Positions 1-12,400 of a stretch of DNA of 64,000 bases are shown here, in pieces. The position numbers were made by a program, and so were the translations under genes. Below the pieces are notes generated by a model. The model did not search any database, was not told where the DNA came from, and saw nothing but the letters and a program-made list of their open reading frames with translations. This stretch comes from Onchocerca volvulus (taxonomy: Eukaryota; Nematoda; Chromadorea; Rhabditida; Onchocercidae): the NCBI GenBank assembly GCA_000499405.2, contig HG738140.1:10257560-10321559 (forward strand), written 5' to 3'. Positions within the stretch are counted from its first letter, which is position 1. Each line of letters opens with the position of its first letter.

Positions 1-23
1 AAACAGTAATCAAAATAACATAC

Positions 24-2971
24 CGCATCAAGCAGTTCATCTTTTTCTAGTACATAATTTTCGCAGCGAAACCATATATTATCAGGAAATTTAATTGAAA
101 AAGTTGTAGACGGTGCAGAAACTGGCCCATAGCGTTGGGCAAATGATGCTGGGAAACCACCAACAATCTAGAATAGGATTTTATAACCATCAATTTCAAT
201 TCCAAATGAAGTAATATAATTCAAAAAAAAAAAAAAGTAAAAACTCTCATCTCCTCCCAGATCTTTCGAACACCCGAAATAAGCGCTAAAATATCAGCTA
301 ATCCTAGCCAAAAATTAAGTTCGACTATTGCTAGAATAAGAGAGTAAGGCTCTTGAACACTATACAAATGAATAATCGTCAAAAACTGATCAAATATATT
401 TCAGTTTTTAAATCCCTTATTTTCGTTGCAACTGATTTTGGTTCGAAAAGTAGGAAGATTTTAGAAACAAGAATAAAACGAGAAGTACTATGAGTATAAT
501 ATTCCTTAATTCTGGTTAGAATTTAAAGTCGAGATTTCATAAGAAATTCAAAGAAATATTGAAAATTCAAAGGCATACAGGTACATCTTTGTCACAATAG
601 TGACGTATATTCTTTCGAGCCACACCAACTAAGTGAGCATCAATATCAATACCGACGATGTTTCGTGGCTGATATTCTTTGGCAATTGAAAGAGTCAAAT
701 AGCCAACATTGCAACCAATATCTAAAACTGATTTCTTTTCAAACCATTCTTTCTTCAATACTTTCATCCGCGGATCGTGACCGCTGCCTTTTTCAATACG
801 ATTCCCGTAATATCGAGTATAATTACCATACCGAAATCTGCAAAGAAAATTCTCATTTAATCACATCAAAAAAAAAAGGAATGAAATAAACAAATTCAAA
901 ATAATTCTGCTAAATTGGAAAACCATTTAATCTTATGACCTGCATTTTTTGGCAGACTTATATTTTGGTACATGTCTATGTAAGTAGCATGCTAAGAAAA
1001 ATTCTTGATCAGCGAAATATTTGGTATTTTTAAACATAAACTTTAAGTAACTTTTCCCTGTTATTGAAAATAATTTTCAGAAAGTTTTAGAAAATGAAAC
1101 CATAATTGTTCATTTTTAGAGCGAGAAAAGAAAAAAGCAGGCTAAGAAGAAAGTTCCATCAATGATAAGTATTCAAAATACTGGGGTATGAAAAGCCATT
1201 TTAATATTATCAGCAATTTTTTTAAAAAAGATAATGGTCATTTTAAAAAAAAAATTACCGAATCTAATTTTTTTTTTTCAACATCTCGAAACTCGGACAT
1301 TAATACAAAGAACGAACCTTTGATTATCTTTCTTTTTTTCCCCTGATTTTTTCTCTTTGTCGGCCACATTTTTCTCATCCTCTGTTTTGGATAAATTTTC
1401 AATTGCTTGCGAGTTACTCGCTCCCGCCACTACTCCAGATGACGGCTGCGGTTTTTCAGTGCTGTTCTGCATTTTTCGTCCTCTTTTTTCAATCTTTTGG
1501 TGCGGTAGTCTTCTGGATGGATTCCCGCAAAATTTCCTCTTTAATAAATATTTGTAGGTAAGTGAAATCCTCGAGAATAGGATTAAATGAGGACAAATGG
1601 AAGGAAGAACTGGGATAAAAATAATATATTTATTTTAAAACATAAACTGAAGCGATGGAAGTTTTTTTGTTGTGCTAAATAGTTTTTTAAATACTATAAT
1701 TTGTTAGCAAAAAAAACTAAGCAATACCACGACTGAAAGAGGTACAGGTGACACAATCGGATCTTCCTGCCTTTTTTCGTTTATGCTACTAGCAATGCTT
1801 CCACGTCGTTTGGCTGAGCTTTCACTATTGCCCTCAATTTCCTCTTTCTCTGCCAGTTTGCTGCTGCGTCTTTTTCTGAAATAAAGTTTTACCGAAGACT
1901 AGATCTTGAGAAGATGTTTCCCGGTTTGGAATTCAAGCATTTTTTTTTTTTTTTTTGCAAATACTGGAATAACAACAGTAATATTTATCTGCATTTGACG
2001 AAAACATTTCAATATCAAATATCTCTCGAATGTTACACTATATTAGCTAATAATATTTGCATTTCATTAACATGATTTTGGATGCCGTATGAACGATCCT
2101 CGCTTTTTGTCTCAAATTTGAATGTTTTTTGATTCAAATGTTTTCAGAACTCCATATAAATGGAAAAATTCCGATTTAGAATACAACAAAAAAAAAAAAC
2201 CTCCTAGCACGATTTTTGTTGACATTCCGTAGATTCAGAGGATCATGAATATTCTTCGGTATAATGATGTCGATTGGTTTCATATTTTCTGCTTCATCGA
2301 CTGGCTTCACTGACTTCAAATTTAACGGATCCTTACTGTTGCCACCATGAAGAAATGGAAAATCATCGACGGTACCCGTATGACCAAATCGCCGTCGCTT
2401 ATTCCATAGTCCACTTTCTTCGAAAAAAACCGTTTAAATCTTTCCCATTAACTTGAATTCCATACGAACAATAAGAATGATTCATCCCAGTTACAATAAA
2501 AAGAGAGACTATGTAACAACAGCGAATTATTCAATACTGATTTTTGGACATTAAGTTATATCAGAGATGCTTGTTAGTAAAGTATGTCAAAGTAATTGTT
2601 TTATCTAAATAATTGTGATTAACATATAGAATTGAACAACGTCATAAGCAAATGATAATATTTTTATGTTCTTAGATCATCGGATCACAGAAATGCGAAA
2701 AAATTACGTTAATGATCCAAATTTATTCGCATTTTATCTTCTGTTTCGCAATCAAAAAAAAAAAAAAGAAAAAAAAAAAAAAACCTCCACGTGCTCGACG
2801 TTTGAATCCTCGACCGCCGCGACCGCTACATCTCCAATGTCCTCGTCCGCGTCCACGGTAAGATTTCCCCTCACGATGCATTCCATTTTCGGTTTGCACT
2901 TCAGCGTCTATGCTAACTGGCTGATTCAATTTTAATATATCCGATCTCGATTCACCATTAGATTCCCCCAT
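24..2971 (-). CDS. MEPCE: MePCE/Bin3 RNA 5'-gamma-phosphate methyltransferase (partial, 3' end outside window)
   Basis: Orthologue of the 7SK snRNA methylphosphate capping enzyme, which methylates the 5' gamma-phosphate of RNA using S-adenosylmethionine in the nucleus. Exons (coding order): 2971-2785, 2417-2201, 1875-1746, 1466-1318, 837-579, 167-24; phases agree at every junction and give about 362 residues before the window edge. The N-terminus has an Arg/Gly stretch (RGRGRG, GRGGRG). The second exon has KRRRFG followed by two DPLNL repeats and an IIIPKNI segment, a pattern typical of MePCE N-termini. Exon 5 holds [13 protein letters not shown], the SAM motif [14 protein letters not shown], and GIDID followed by ARKNIRHY. 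The last exon here encodes [19 protein letters not shown]. The start ATG is 20 bases after an acceptor (2991), consistent with trans-splicing. Exon 3 could instead end at 1728 in the same phase. The first two donors are unusual (GGAG followed by GT and a T-run). Confidence 0.88.
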
Positions 2972-3892
2972 GTATTACAAATAACTACCTTCTGAAAAGC
3001 AGATATCCATAATTTTTAGTGAGAAATGATCAGTGAGTAATAGAAACGATGGACAAAAGTGATACGAAAAACAATGCATAAAAAGAAGAGCTTAGCCAAC
3101 TGAAAAAAAGTTTAAATTGAAGACACAATAAGTCAGAATTCTAATCAACTATCAGATTTCCATCAATGTGAAATGAAGCAACTATTATTTACCAGTGTTT
3201 TTGACAATAAAATAGACATACAAATAAAATCGTTTGGTATACAAGTTTTTTTATTTTGTGTGAATTCTTTTAGAAAATAATTGCAAGCTATATTTCTTGT
3301 TTACGGATTATGATAACAAAGTTTAACGCTAGACTTTCTTGTTTACTGCTACAGAAATGTCACATTTTTTCGATCCAAAACATAGATAATGAACCATTTC
3401 AGAATCGCGCTTAAAATTGTTCGTAGAAAAAATACATTAGAAAATATACACCATATTTAAGTTTAACGAATAAAAATAGATCTCTAAAAAACGTGAAGAA
3501 AATGCTACGATGTAAATTCAGTGAATTTAAGTAATGTCAATATTAAATAATAAGAATGGCTTGTGCTGAATGATAATAATTAATAAAAACTACAGGAATT
3601 TTTCAATTCTAGAATTGTATACAAAACAGCATAATATACAGAAGTCGGAAAAATACATAACAGTATAAAATGAAATGTTAACATTTAGCCCTATAATTTT
3701 ATATGACTTTTTAAATAAATCTCGGAAAAATTGCAGAAATGCTTTAATGAAAATACATAGAAAGTTGAATAGTAAAGCACTCCATATTAATTAATCATTG
3801 TAATATCGTATCTAAATATTGAATTAATTTTTAATTTTTATCCTTGAATTTAAAAAATAGGGAAAAAATTTTCTTGTTTTTACAGTAAAAAA

Positions 3893-3952
3893 AGTAAAAA
3901 AGCAAAAAAAAAAATAAAAAAATAAAAAAATAAAAATAATCTAAATCAAGAC
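3893..3952. repeat. A-rich simple repeat
   Basis: Runs of 3 to 11 A separated by single T, G or C (AAAAAAT-type units). Low-complexity intergenic DNA with no other signal. Confidence 0.8.
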
Positions 3953-4674
3953 AGAGAAATTTATATTACCAAACTGAATTAAAATTTGAATTTATTAAAT
4001 GACATGCTTTTTTGGATCAGCCAATAAAAGTTGTGAACTTTAAAAAAAGCAGAAATAATAACAGGAACATATTCACTTTTATCAGGTGTTGCTCTTGTGA
4101 GATATTTGCAGTTCCTCCAAAGATTACTTTTTGGTTTGAAATAAGAATTCTACAATCGATCAATTATAAAATCTCTTAAACTGTTGCTTAAATTATCAAA
4201 GATTAAATTATCAATAAGTAGATGTTTATCTGATTATGAGGCGGATAGAATTTAAGGAATTCGAATATTTCATAAAGTGCATTTTAATGTTAGTAGTTGT
4301 AGTCAATCGTGCAATATTAAAATGCGATTTCTAAAAGTGCTTTTTTCTTGTGATTAATCCATTTTACATTACGAATTCATGATTGAAATTTTCCAAATGA
4401 TATTTCAAATATTTGTCAAATTTCAATCACAAAAATTGTTGGAGATGAAAAAATGAATCAGAAAACTTTGTGAAAACTGAAACATTTTTTAGCGACAAAC
4501 AGAGGAAAAGAAAATGAAAGAATAATATAAAAATGAGCAAAGCTTGAAAAAGCATAAGTGACAATTACGTCAAAAACAACAGCAAACATGCAATGATATC
4601 GCTGTCTATATCTAGTAAAGCTTCAGGTATACTGTAACGATGAATAATATTCGGAGCATAACAATTACCCATGT

Positions 4675-5180
4675 TTAAATTACGCGCCGTTCGGCTTCAT
4701 ATGCGAATCTGCCCGCACTTCTGTTGCAGCAGGTATGTTTAGATTGGCATAGGTGAAGTGAGGATATAAACGGAGTGCGGGGTGTTTGAGTACCGATGTA
4801 GAGCACCCCGGAACAGCGGGGGGAACAGGAAAAAATTGGAAGAAGTGCAGTCACGCATAGAAAATCAGGATGAAACCATTCGCAAACATCAAGAAACCTA
4901 ACTCTGCCCCTACCTCCCACACTCTCTATTCACCTGCAAATTGACCCCGCCCACAGTGATCACGGGAGACCGTGCCCCCAAACCATCACTTCGCTTGGCA
5001 ATGATTGTGTTGCGACTCCGACATAAACTTCGGTCGATGCGCACTGTGCGGTGAGTGTAATCAATGTTGTTGACGCCTTTTGATCTGATGGGGTGAGGCG
5101 GAGGTGGGAGGGGGGTGGTTCTTTGGGAGAATGCGGTGAGTGAGGCATTGGTTCAACCTCTTTCAGGCTCTCAGATGAAG
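4675..5180. promoter_or_regulatory. GC-rich island in the MEPCE/USP intergenic region
   Basis: About 500 bases are clearly richer in G+C than the surrounding sequence. The patch includes a GC-box-like CCCCGCCC at about 4946 and a G-run block (GGTGGGAGGGGGGTGG) at about 5104-5119. Short reading frames on the minus strand cross it but have no family motif. A promoter or enhancer, or a non-coding exon, is the likeliest reading. This is inference from composition and position only. Confidence 0.35.
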
Positions 5181-6410
5181 TTATAAGCAAATGGAGAATC
5201 TTTTCGACTGGTTTTAGATGATCTGGTACTTATTATGAGGCAGATCAAGATATAGATGGCCAGTAAATAGTATATCAGTGAACAGTAACCGTTTATACTT
5301 GGATGACTTAGCCCAAACTCTCATGTAAATTTTTGGTGATTATTAATAGAAACTAAAACTGCAACGAGCACTTAATGCAAAAATCATCGAAGCTATTAAA
5401 TAGATGACTAAAATAAAAGGTCATTGATTGAATCGCTCAGCAGCAGTTGGGTGCAAATTATTGGGCTGGCCTTTGTGACTCTTGCAATAAACAGCGATAA
5501 GATGCGCTCTTATCGGGCAAAAATGATTTCTGCATAGAGTTTGGAATATTTTGGGATTTGAACAACGCTTGGGCATAAATTATGTTAAAGATGGTATAAA
5601 GCATCATGAATCTGTTAAATTTGTAGCAGGCAGCACTATATTTTTCAAATGTTGCTCTACTGTGCTTTACCATTTCGTTTCTTATTTCTGCTGGAATTAA
5701 AATTCTAATTAGTGACAGCTGTATTTCTATAGGCGGTTTTACAACGAAAATTTTTATGTTGTAAATTTTTGCGTTGATGGAATGAGAAGAGATGATGAGG
5801 GAATGAATGCGCGGTATTCGGATCACGATAAACTGGTTGTATATGCGTATGTACAGTAGATGGAGATTCCCTTTACAGTAGTATTTTTTGGTAATAGGGA
5901 CATGTCGAGGACATCCATCTTTTTTTGGTCATGCTCCTTCGTTGGTTAGAATTCATATTTAAATATATCTAGCCAGAATTTACAGAACTCATATTGTGTT
6001 TTTTGTCTTCTAAGGCTATTTCCACGAGTTTGCTTTGCATTTTATAGTTTCTTTTCTAAGTTTTGCAAATGCTTCTTTTTATGGCAGAATGACAAGTATT
6101 TTGGCATGATTCCAAACTATTTCTCATTCTATAGATGATAATTGTTTGTTTGAATTATTTAAACGACAGTTAAGACGAACGCTGAAAGATTGATTGGTGA
6201 AGAGGGAATTGAAAGTCGGTGCTGAATAACGTTACACATAAAAAGGATAACAGGAATGTTTCTGATCAGTAATTTTGCAGATCTCGACAACTCATGACGA
6301 TACTCTCAGTAGTAGGAGGCAAAGGCCCTAGTCCGATCGAGGGGGAGGAACCAGAACGAGCGTCGAGATCCCTTTACGTTAGTTTACTATTATATAAATG
6401 ACGATGTATT

Positions 6411-6479
6411 TTGTTCAGGCGATCAAAGTTAGTTTCGAATTGAAATTACTTGAATGTAACTAAGATGTGAAGGATGATT
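6411..6479 (+). repeat. Direct repeat copy A (duplicated end of USP exon 2 plus donor)
   Basis: About 68 bases nearly identical to 6688-6756. The shared part starts just before CAGGCGATCAAA and runs through GTTAGTT into the intron. Copy A lies 20-90 bases upstream of the predicted start codon of the USP gene, so it repeats the last codons and splice donor of coding exon 2 in the 5' flank. Confidence 0.85.
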
Positions 6480-6498
6480 ATCCTGTTTAAAAGCAGAA

Positions 6499-9400
6499 AT
6501 GGAGATGAAAAATGGAATTGTAAGTAACTTATTGATAGACGATATCAATTAAAAGACGAGCAGTAAGATTTTTATTGTTCTGCTTCAGGAGTAAAAAATT
6601 TTCAGCAGAGTGCGTTAACAACGGAAGAATTGGGCTTCTTCAATGAAGTGAAAAATTTCTTAGGCAGCACTGTGAATGAACAATTGCTTGTACAGGCGAT
6701 CAAAGTTAGTTGCGAATTGAAATTACTTAAATGTAACTAAGATGTTAAGGGTGAACTATTATTCTTTCAATTAATGGACAAAGTAAATGTACAGCTTATA
6801 GCATAACTTTTTATTTTTAAAACTACTATATCGATTCTAGTATTAGGAAAAAAAAATGCAATTATTAACAAAGTGGTCCTGGTAAATCAGTTGTTAGTGA
6901 TGAATTATTTTTGAACAAATTGCTGTGATCGCTTTCAAACCAGTTTCTCATCTTTCAATAAACTTATTGCATGTTGATAGTTCAGTATGTGTACTTCAGA
7001 GTCATGGATCTCATATGCAACCGCATTTAAGTGGTAATAACGTTTTAAACGATGTTATTAGTCTTTATTTCGATAAGATGGAATCGGTCGATAAGCCAAA
7101 TAAGCAAGTCCGATTTGATGAGGTTGTACCATTATTTAACTTTGTTTAACAAATTTCATTTGATCTTTTCAAAGACTGCAACTTTGCTTTTTATTTTGCT
7201 CCTTTTGTGATCTAAATTGTATTTCAAAGTGCTTTTTGTGAAGATTTTAGTGTCTCTTGTTTTTTATGATATTTTAAATGCAGGTTTCAAATTTTATCTT
7301 AATAAATCTATTGTAATATACAATTACATACTGCATATTCTAATCTTTGAATTTTCCCAGAACATTTCAGTTTGTATTTTTTTTTTCTTTCTTTTTTTTA
7401 GCATTTGGATGTCCCTTCTCCAGCTCCATCAATTAGCCGTCCATATTCTTTCAATACACGTGGTACAACGATGGAGGGATCGAAAGAAGTAATCGATCTA
7501 GCATCAGATGAAGATAAAAGTGTTCAGAAATGGGGAAATGTACCACGAAGTGTATTGGGAAATCGGGAAGAGCAGGATGTCATTAAGTATGTTTCATCAT
7601 ATTTACTGGGAATTATCCTTAGTACATTTCTTTCTGTTTACAGACATTCTCTGTAATGCTTTAATATTTCTGGATTTTCGTTCTGAGAAAACATCCTTTC
7701 TATTTTATGGCTTATATATTTTTGACATAAATCGTTCTCTATGATCGCACTGAACAATTTATGTTGCTTATTATATAAATTATTGTAATGCTTCGATATA
7801 AAGCGTGTAGGAGAGAACATTGTCGATCCCACTAACGATTCTGTACTCTGTACATGTTGCTAATTGAAGGATCTTAGCAAAAAAAATAGGAATTTCGCTG
7901 TCTTGATCTTATGCCAATTTTATAATTTCAGAGCTATTGAAGAATCTTTAAAAGACAATCAGAGTATTTCTGGTTTCTCTCCTTTTGCTCAGAAGGATCC
8001 AGAAAATCCGTATGAAAGACGTCGATGCGGTTTAGCACCCGTAGGACTGAAAAATATAGGCAACAGTTGTTGGTTCAACGTTATTGTGCAAGTATGTTTT
8101 TGATTATAGTGATATGTGAAGTTGGATTTCAAATATCTCTATATCTAAATGAAATAAAATAAAAAGTCAAATTTTTCAAAAATAAGCTCTTCTGTGTGTT
8201 CTTTTGAGAAGCATTACACTAAAATTAAAATACTCTAGAGCTTTGATAGTGACAACTAATTTATTCATATTTCTAGCTTCGTTTACTTATGCCTCCTCCC
8301 TAATGATTTTTTCAGACATTATTCCACATACCACGTTTCCGTCAAATGTTATTCGATATACCAATCAAAACTGGGACGAAAGATATCACCGGTAAATCAA
8401 ATTTTTGGGGAAATGAGTCAGGCCAACTCAATGAGGTCTTCTTTTTTTCTTTTTTTTTTTGCTTTAATTTGATAAAATATTCCAAAAATTTTCTGGCTAA
8501 GTATTCATCGCTCTATTCTCCCTTAGATATTAAAATCCTGATTCACTTTTTTTTCTTTTATTTCCTGACTGTAAAAGCTAAGTGGGCTATGGCAAAGTCT
8601 TCCTGTTTTTCGAATTATATATGATTTTCCAATTTATCAGAATATTTTATACGAACTTTTTATTGCCTTAACTAATTTATAGAACAAAAAAAAGAAAAAA
8701 AAAACTGGAAAGTAATGAAACACAGTGCATGCAAATACTGGATTTAGAGCTGTTTTTTTTTTTTTTTTTTTTTGATAGTTTTAAATTTTCCACATTGCTT
8801 TAGATCAACGTGGATGTATTGACAACCTCACTTTTAATATCTCTCCGTCAGCTTGCTGCCTGTCTTAAAGCGTCATCACGTGCATATGTTGATCCAACAA
8901 ATGTGTTAAAGATAATTAGCGAATTGAATACGAGTTTGAATAAAGCTGCTCCCTGCATAGGAATTCAACAGGTTTTTAAAGTATATTCGATTCGAAGTTG
9001 TAATTTACGTATGCTTTAACTGTCACTATCGATAGTGTTGAAGCGATAAATTTTTTTATAATAATAAGAAAAAATTCAGGATGCTACCGAAATGCTTTTA
9101 CGACTGATCGAATGGCTTGAAGTAGCCTTCAGAATTGAGTCAGTACCAGAAATGGAATCTCTCCATCCATCGTCTTCCGGTATTTCGTGTGGAGAAATTA
9201 TGGATATTAATGTAAGCACACTTATGCTTCCATCTTTTATATTTGATCGCAAGTAAAATATTACAACTGAGTTGAAATTAAATATTTTCACTCACCATTT
9301 ATTACCAGTGCAGGACGAAAATATGATGCCGAGTGGTTCTAATTCGGAGCAAACATTAACGCCAGGTGATGAAGCGCATTTTAATAAATTAGCCAGTGAT

Positions 9401-12400
9401 GATCTCAATTCGAATCCCGCTTCGGAACATCCGTTTAATGCACTTTTTCATGGCTCACATGTTGAAATTCGACCCAACACTGGTATCGTTTTAAAATTAT
9501 TCGTGAAGGAATTATTGAGCAGCTGAATAGATATTGCCATCTATAATTGGAGTAATATAGCTGTTCATCATTTATTAACTTCTGTCTATATAGTTAAATT
9601 ATGTTTATTCTTTATGTTTTTAAAAAAAATCTGTTTTGCTTAGTCCTGTATATTTAAGAAATCACAGTCGGAGTTTCATCACCTCTGAAGTTAGCGAATT
9701 CACTACAAATGATCAATTTGGATGTCACTTACGACAACTTATATGACTCCTTAGAAGCTTATCATCTGTCTGATGCACCAGCGAAAGAGGTTTTGTGATT
9801 TCTTTTTAGGTCTAACATTTCTCATAATTTTGAAAATAATCGAAAAAGTAGAATAATCGTTTCATTTGTAGTTATGGTTTGAATCGTTACCACCTGTAAT
9901 CATCTTTTCGCTGGTTCGGTTTAGTTATAAAAATGGTCAGACGGAAAAAGTTCACAGTCAGTTTCAATTTCCTCGTGTTATATACATGGATCGTTATTTA
10001 TATCGAAATCGTGCATTTGTGAGTGAGAAACGGATTGAGCGTAAATCTTTGAAAAAACGGCTTGCACATGTTAAGTGTGAATTAGAAGGGTTTGTTAGCT
10101 TTATTAACATTCATTCTGCTTTTTGAATGATTTTCTCCATTTCCGATGAGATTGTTTTAGGTTATTATTGCATTGCTTCTGAAGTTACTTAGATGTCACT
10201 TTAAGCTGAGCGTAGCTACTTTATTCCAATTTCTCTTAAACTGTCTGTTTTAATTTTTAGAATTTATCGTTTTTATAAATTTTAAGGTCATGAGACATGT
10301 TATAATTAAGCTTAAATGAACAGGTTATAAGTACAAAGATTTGCAGATGGGAAAAATTTCCAGCTGGGGACACAAAAGCACCACTTCCATCTCTCATAGA
10401 TGCTGTTGTCAAATATGCATCGTCGGCGATGAATGGGTTGGGTTTTTTGGTTTAAAATTAAATTATCTTCACGCTAGAATTTCTCAAATTGATTTGCAAA
10501 AAATTTGAATAAATTTTTTGTCGTAAAAATTTTTCTGGTTGTTAAATGCACGTCTGCTGACTTTTAGTGAATTTGAATATATGATCACGGCGATAATTTG
10601 TCTTAAATTCTATCAGATATAATTCTTCATTGAAATATTTTCAATCTCAGAGTTCTTTGCTGGATCAGCTATATTATTTAAATTGGTCCCTGTTTAATTT
10701 TTCCTAACGAGGAATGGTCTGTTTGTTGAACATTGAGCTCAAGATTGATAAATCCGAATATACTGTTTCATTATGAGATGGTCCATTTCAATTTTCATCA
10801 TATCCTTAATAATGCTGTGCTAAATGATAATTTTAGAAACATCGCTGTCAACTGTGACACTTGCAAACAGCAACCGATGGAAGTTTGCAATGAAACTCTG
10901 CCACTTTCAGTGGTGGTATCTGATTTGTCGAATCCTCATGTAGGTATGGTTTCCTTTTCTCATTAGTTTTAATTAAAATGAGGAATTTTACCTCGATTGG
11001 ACATGATATGAAACCAAATGGCATATTTTTTTGTCTCTATATTCCGAGATATCTGGAAATCTAGTTTCTTTTTTCAAAATTATTGGATCGAAGAATATAT
11101 TTTAAAAATGTTCTTTCCTATTCTAACTTAAAAATTTCGAAAGTGTTTTTATATCAGGATCGAGCGATTCAAAAGAAGAGAATGTAATGTTAGCGTGTCC
11201 TTGTCTTGATAAAACGATAATCCCACCAGATGTTGACATCAATTCAGTGACAAATTTTCTGCAAACGCTTTCAGCGAATGCCCAAAAGCGAATTGATGGT
11301 ACAAATAGATATATATATTTTTTCTTTACAAAAATTCTGAAATCTTCACTAAACCAGTATATAATGAAGTACTGGAAAAGAAATATTGAGCAATATTTCG
11401 ATAATATTTTATTATTCTGTCTTATTTTTTTAAGTAGGTTATTTACATTGTCAAATTATCTTTTTAGATTTTTTTGTTAGAGTTGTTTTCATTTAGAGCT
11501 AAAGTTATTTTAGAACTACAAAAAGAGGCAAATACATTGCAAGAAAGTATTGACTCGATCTTTAATGTCGATGGCATGAGAGAGGTGCAGTTGTTTCCAT
11601 TCAGAAACTTTTGATTAATTTCATTTTTATAGCTTCATTACTTTTAAGCAATAAAGTTTATACTTCTTTTTGCATGTGCATTAGAGTGCATAACTCATGC
11701 TTCGCACTGCTGCAGGAACCATATCATTTGCACAGCGTTATTGTCCATGAAGGTGAAGCAAATGTTGGACATTACTGGGCCTATATAGCTAGCTTCCCGT
11801 TATGCAATACCGAGGACAAAGAAGTATCATGGCGTAAATTTAATGATAAAAGTGTTGAACCTGCAACTTGGCAACAAATTGAAGAAGATTCATTTGGTTC
11901 GAGAAGGGCTTGCTCTGCATATTGCTTAATTTATACGAGAAAGAAATGTGAAAACGTGCTTTATGGACAAGGTAAGAACTTTTGCATAACTACTGTTTAG
12001 AGCTCATGCATTTCTCTTTTATCTTTGCTTGTTTGATCACTGTTTAATTGTTTCGATTGTTTCGTACATTTCATAGAAAGAACTGCATTATGATCGGTTT
12101 GGTGAGCAGTATAGAATCAAGAAATCGATAAGATTGATTTTTCAGTTTTCAGAAATTGTTGATTTCCAGCAGTCTAGTTACACTAAATAAAAGATAAATC
12201 AATTTTCGAAAGTTATTCCACTGTTCAGAAGTCTTTGAGTTCAGTAAGATCTTCATGTAAAATTACTGATCACAGATGAATTCAGTTTGAAGTTGGCATG
12301 TTACAGTAAAGCGTACCGGATATGATTTAGTCAGATCATTGATTGTTACTGTACTAATTAATATTGATTCTTTAATCAAAAAATATTTCTCATTCTTTGT

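Larger units (their letters stand above)
2972..6498. other. Intergenic region between divergent MEPCE and USP genes
   Basis: This 3.5 kb lies between two genes transcribed away from each other, so it should hold both promoters. Most is AT-rich with an A-rich simple stretch near 3893-3950. I see no ORF with coding character. Two GC-rich patches stand out (about 4675-5180 and 6290-6375) and are listed separately. A 122-codon minus-strand reading frame at 5458-5826 has no recognisable motif and is not called as a gene. Confidence 0.6.

Noticed and set aside
5458..5826. 122-codon minus-strand open frame
   Set aside because: No motif, no clear splice partners, Ile/Lys/Ser-rich composition expected from AT-rich DNA, and isolated in intergenic sequence.
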